DNA of 64,000 bases. It comes from Oikopleura dioica. Lineage: Eukaryota; Chordata; Appendicularia; Copelata; Oikopleuridae. Both the position numbers and the translations under genes were made by a program. Where the stretch lies: contig OU015567.1 of NCBI GenBank assembly GCA_907165135.1, positions 12,467,001 through 12,531,000 on the forward strand, in the 5' to 3' direction. Position 1 is the first letter of the stretch. The number at the start of each line of letters is the position of its first letter. Below are positions 60,057-64,000 of the stretch, piece after piece. Under the pieces are notes generated by a model. It had not been told where the DNA came from and did not search any database. It was given only the letters and a program-made list of their open reading frames with translations.

Positions 60057-61492
60057 ATGGCAATAGACGTCAAGAACACAATCGCTCAATGGCGTCAAGA
60101 AATCGTCATGACTTTGAAGGAGTCAACTAAATCGGCCCGCATTCTTTGCGTTCTTCTTGTTTTCTTCTATGCTCTTAGTGGTTACATCCTGGTAGCTCAT
60201 CCTTTTATCTATCTTTCTTAATTGTTTCTAGGGCGGGCTCGCGATCACTCCCGGCTATCTCTTCCCACCGAAATTTTGGGTTTGGACGTTGATCACAAGC
60301 CCGATGATTGAGAACACATTTCTGATGGTTTTCGGCGGCTTGACAGTGATCCTTGGCGCTTCACGACTTCTTGAGCCACTTTGGGGCGAGAAAGAGTTCT
60401 GCATTTTCTTCGGTAAAGCCTTTTCAAGTTTTCATTAGGAACCTGCCCTCATTTTTAGCTGTTGTAAGCGCGATGTCAGGCTTTTTGAGCGCCATTGTCT
60501 ACCTCGTCTGCTACGCCGTTGTTTTCAATGACGACTTGCTCTTTGCTACGAGTATTCATGGACTTGCCAGCTTCAAGGTAATCTTGTACAGCTACGCTTT
60601 TATTGACCACTTTCTAGGCTGGCGTTTTCGTAGCGCTCAAGCAATCCCGAGGAGAAGACACCGTCATTTTCAGACTCAAAGTCAAACAAATCCCATTCAC
60701 TTATTTGTGCTGTGCTGCTGTTCTCTGCATGACGGAAATCAGTAAGGCCAAAAATAAACGGACAAATATTTACAGTACTCTTTCTCTTTCAAGTTTCTTT
60801 TACGTACTTCGTCATGCTCAACACTGGCATGTTCTCAGCCTGGATCTATTTGCGATTCTTCCAGCAGCACTCCCGCGGCAGAGGAGACCTAGCCGAACAC
60901 TTCGCTTTTGCTACGTTTTATCCTAAGATTTTCCGCGTAAGTCTTCAACTTCCTTTCGTTTCCGCGCTTGATTGAAAGTGTGAAAGAATCTCTTCCTTGG
61001 TGGTTGTTTTAGCATTCAGATTCGGTGTTTTACGACCATCAAATAAAAACTTACGATTATTTTTGTAGGGTCCGGTTGGATTCCTGTCAAACATTATTTG
61101 GAACATTTTGGTAAAACTTCGAATTTGCCAGAGAGCCACTTATAAATATGACGTTGCTGCTGCTTCCAATATTACCATCAGGTAATAGTCATCATTTTTT
61201 CCAGTGCAAGACAAACACGAAACATGCAGAAGAATCATATGATAAACATCCCAATTTTAGTCTTCCTGGAACAAGCGAGGCAGATGCAGAGAGGCGTCGG
61301 AAAAAGGCTCTAGCTGCTCTTCAGGAAAGAATGGCAACTATTGAGTCTCCGGAGGAAGGATGGTCGGACGAGGAGGAAACCCCTAAAGGTCAAATATCAT
61401 TCGGTCGACCCAAACTTGACATTTTTCTAGCGCCAGAGAAAGCGGAAGCATCGGTAAAGATCGAGAACGAAATTGCAGACCCAGTTGCTTAA
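60057..61492 (+). CDS. TMEM115: Transmembrane protein 115 (rhomboid-like pseudoprotease)
   Basis: Golgi rhomboid-superfamily protein lacking the protease Ser-His pair, involved in retrograde transport. Seven or eight exons: 60057-60191, 60232-60412, 60459-60577, 60618-60741, 60794-60936, 61069-61181, 61261-61492. Conserved stretches: LAITPGYLFPPKFWVWTLIT, ASRLLEPLWGEKEF, GVFVALKQ, QQHSRGRGDLAEHFAFATFY and the cytoplasmic SLPGTSEADAERRRKKALAA. Multiple membrane segments lie between. A further 42-nt stretch (gtcaaa...ttctag, about 61388-61429) is probably an in-frame intron. tttag|aATG at the start resembles a trans-splice acceptor. Confidence 0.95.
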
Positions 61493-61935
61493 AATTTCAA
61501 GACCTTCCCTTTGTCTAGCCGCAATTGCCTTCCTACAGTTATTCAATAGCTGTAACTGCCATATAATTATAAATAATCACCAGGGAATCCCCCCTGGCTG
61601 AAGAGAAAACACCACCTTGTGCAATTATTTAAGTTCATACTTCTTCTCAAAGTACTTTTTTTGAAAAATACTCTTTATATATATTCAACCCTTACTCACA
61701 CCTTTGTATCCTGTGCAAAAATCAACTTTCTACACTTCTGTTACTGGGGTTTTCTTCCTTAGAAGAAAGAATTTCTGTTATTTCGAACGAAATTATTTCG
61801 TTCGTATCCATTTTAGTTCCTTTATAATACTTACAGCTTCACCTATCTTCAATACCTGAATTCTAAAATTATAAATTTTCAGAAAAGAATAAAACATCTA
61901 GTAGTCGAGTCGTTAGTCATTAGCATTCTTGTAAA
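61493..61935. other. Intergenic region
   Basis: 3' end of TMEM115 and promoter/5' leader of the kinase, AT-rich. ttttcag at about 61877 may be a splice acceptor in the leader. No gene. Confidence 0.5.
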
Positions 61936-63722
61936 ATGGGATGTCTCATGTCAAAACCAAAGCCTCCCAAGGCGCCTGGACCATCGGGAGGCCCATTCAA
62001 CAATGTAAATCAACAGTCTTTCATGGCGCAAGATGCTCCAATTCATATCCAACCGGGTCAAACACATCGTCAACAACCACCTCCTCATCAAAATCCCTAC
62101 ACAGAAACTAGCGCTATCAATAATTACGTTGCTCTTTTCGACTATCAAGCTCGAATGGAAGGCGATTTGAGTTTTAACAAAGGAGAAAGGCTTATTATTT
62201 TGAACAATAATCAAGGTTAAAACTATCAAGAAATAAATATATTTTTATACCAATTTAGGTGACTGGTGGGAGGCAAAGAAGCTAACTACCGGAGAGCGCG
62301 GTTATGTCCCCTCTAATTATGTCGCCGAAGCTGACAGTATAAAGGCAAAAGAGTGGTTCTTCGGGCCAATTCGCAGAGTGGACGCCGAACGATGTCTTGG
62401 AAACAGAGCTCCAGGCACCTTTCTTATTCGGGAGGCTGAAACCATGGTCAATACCTATAGGTTTGCGGCTACTTCTTTCGAACGGATGATGAGCGATTTT
62501 TTAGTCTTTCTGTTGTATCTGAATCGCGAGCTGTCAAACATTATAGAATACGAAGATTAGATAATGGTGGATTTTATATTTCAACGAGAGTAACGTTTGC
62601 AACGATGGACGATCTTGTTTTGCACTACTCTAGGACGAGTGATGGACTCTGGTAAATCTTCCTCGAGATGAAAATGCGGCTAAAAACGTTTGCTTTCTAG
62701 TTGTCGATTGCTTCAGTCATGCCCACAGGAAATTGCTGATGTTCGAGATCTAGGGCGAGATGTTTGGGAAGTAAATCATCGAGACATTCAGCTGACCGAT
62801 AAACTCGGCAGTGGAATGTTCGGAGAGGTAAACAGTTTTTTCTGTAAGCCTTTTCTATGTTGCGTTTTAGGTCTGGAAAGGCATCTGGAACGGAAGAGTA
62901 GACGTTGCCGTCAAGAAAATGAAGCCTGGATCGATGGATCCTGAAGCTTTCAAAGCAGAAGCGACAGTCATGAAGACCTTGAGGCATCCAAGATTAGTCT
63001 CACTATTTGCCGTATGCTCATCCGAGCCGTTGATGATCATTACGGAAATTATGACCAATGGATCCCTGCTTACGTATTTGAAAGATCGAGCAGGAAAGCA
63101 TGCAACTCTGCCACAGCTCATAGATATGGGAACGATGGTTGCGCAAGGAATGGCCTACATAGAGGTGAATAAAAGCTTTTCTATGTTTTTCTTGAGAATT
63201 GATTTAGCGCATGAACTACATCCACAGAGATGTTCGAGCAGACAACATGCTTGTCGGTCAAAACGGAATCGTCAAAGTGGGCGATTTCGGCCTCGCCCGA
63301 TTGTTGGACGAAAACATTTACAATCCCGATTCTGCAAACATCAAATTCCCGATCAAGTGGACCGCTCCAGAAGCGGCATTGTACTTCAAATTCACTATTA
63401 AATCCGATGTCTGGAGTTTTGGAGTATTGATGACAGAGATAATAACGAGGGGAAGGACGCCATATCCAGGAATGAACAACAGACAGGTCAGAGGATCCTT
63501 CTAAATTGCGTGTTACAAGATTTTTTTCAGGTATTGGACTTTGTAGAACGCGGAGAAAGGATGACAAAACCGAGCCAGTGTCCGCCCCATCTTTGGGAAA
63601 TCATTATGTCGTGCTGGCAAGAACAAGCTGACCGTAGGCCGACCTTCGAAGCTCTTCAAAATCAACTGGAGGACTTCTTCATCGGCGCGGAAAAGCAATA
63701 TGCTGATACTGGCGGCTTCTAA
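61936..63722 (+). CDS. Src-family non-receptor tyrosine kinase
   Basis: Seven exons (61936-62215, 62259-62460, 62505-62651, 62701-62827, 62871-63164, 63208-63486, 63531-63722), about 506 residues. MGCLMSK gives N-myristoylation (Gly2) and palmitoylation (Cys3) sites; a Pro/Gln-rich unique region; SH3 ([29 protein letters not shown]); SH2 ([24 protein letters not shown]); kinase domain with [46 protein letters not shown]. The activation Tyr (ENIYNPD) and a C-terminal inhibitory-type Tyr ([10 protein letters not shown]) are both present, so Csk regulation should be conserved. HRDVRADN replaces the usual HRDLRAAN. Confidence 0.96.
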
Positions 63723-64000
63723 GAAACCCTCTCCTATCTGGAAATATTTTTTCGCTCCCTCTCAAGATCAATTACTATCAATTTTTGGACAACAATGCAA
63801 TAACAGATCTACCAATCCGCCAAAACGCTTTCAAAATTGAGAATCACCCTGAAAAGATTTTCTTCAATCGTGTCCCCAATTTTCTAAAATATGTGAAAAA
63901 GCACCTCTTGTCATCAAACCAAAGAATTTATTTTCAATTTGTAGAGTATAATTTAAGAAAAAACAAATATCAACTTGAAGTGTTTTCATAGACGACCACA
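63723..64000 (+). other. 3' flank of the Src-family gene
   Basis: AT-rich downstream sequence; a 68-residue open frame here has no recognisable features and is treated as non-coding. Confidence 0.5.

Noticed and set aside
63785-63991. 68-residue open frame at the right end
   Set aside because: Lies in the 3' flank of the Src-family gene, AT-rich, with no coding features.

Overview
This window reads as a piece of a very compact animal genome, most likely a pelagic tunicate of the larvacean type (Oikopleura dioica or a close relative). This is an inference. The supports are: animal-specific genes (XPC, vestigial-like, Src-family kinase, MT-MMP, CFAP91, TMEM115); nearly all introns only 32-60 nt long; neighbouring genes often 200-500 bp apart on alternating strands; AG acceptor-like sites a few bases before several start codons, as expected for spliced-leader trans-splicing; and several introns that only fit the conserved reading frame if they start with GA or GC instead of GT. 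No bacterial features, CRISPR arrays, tRNA genes or viral genes were seen. Exon joins were made by hand from frame, splice signals and family conservation.

Layout. 0-5.4 kb: 3' end of POFUT1, SNRPD3, RPIA, a head-to-head pair of tiny paralogous genes, an amphipathic-helix protein and a small membrane protein. 5.4-18 kb: gene-poor; it holds one small repeat protein and a vestigial-like transcription cofactor with an unusually long first intron. 17.9-18.3 kb: two identical 5S rRNA genes facing each other. 18.6-25.5 kb: XPC, an intracellular serpin and a coiled-coil gene whose large intron holds a TTAA-type MITE.

25.9-41.6 kb: a run of secreted or surface genes: a furin-site MMP with hemopexin domain and membrane tail, an LDLa-like GPI-anchored protein, a giant threonine-tract mucin-like protein, a chymotrypsin-like protease, a trypsin plus pseudoprotease plus Cys-module protein, a possible CBM2-like protein and a Cys-rich protein. 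These probably act in extracellular matrix, gut or house secretion (inference).

41.6-64 kb: two uncharacterised nuclear-type genes, a carbohydrate sulfotransferase, a beta-hexosaminidase whose catalytic exon carries a precise hAT-type MITE insertion, ZNHIT3, TFIIS, a GCK-III kinase (MST3/4-YSK1 type), CFAP91, tubulin cofactor B, a Tc1/mariner-type MITE, a small mitochondrial-like protein, TMEM115 and a Src-family tyrosine kinase.

The most unusual signals are the MITE inside the hexosaminidase exon, which might be removed as a non-canonical intron, the recurrent AG|GA...AG introns, and the inverted 5S pair.
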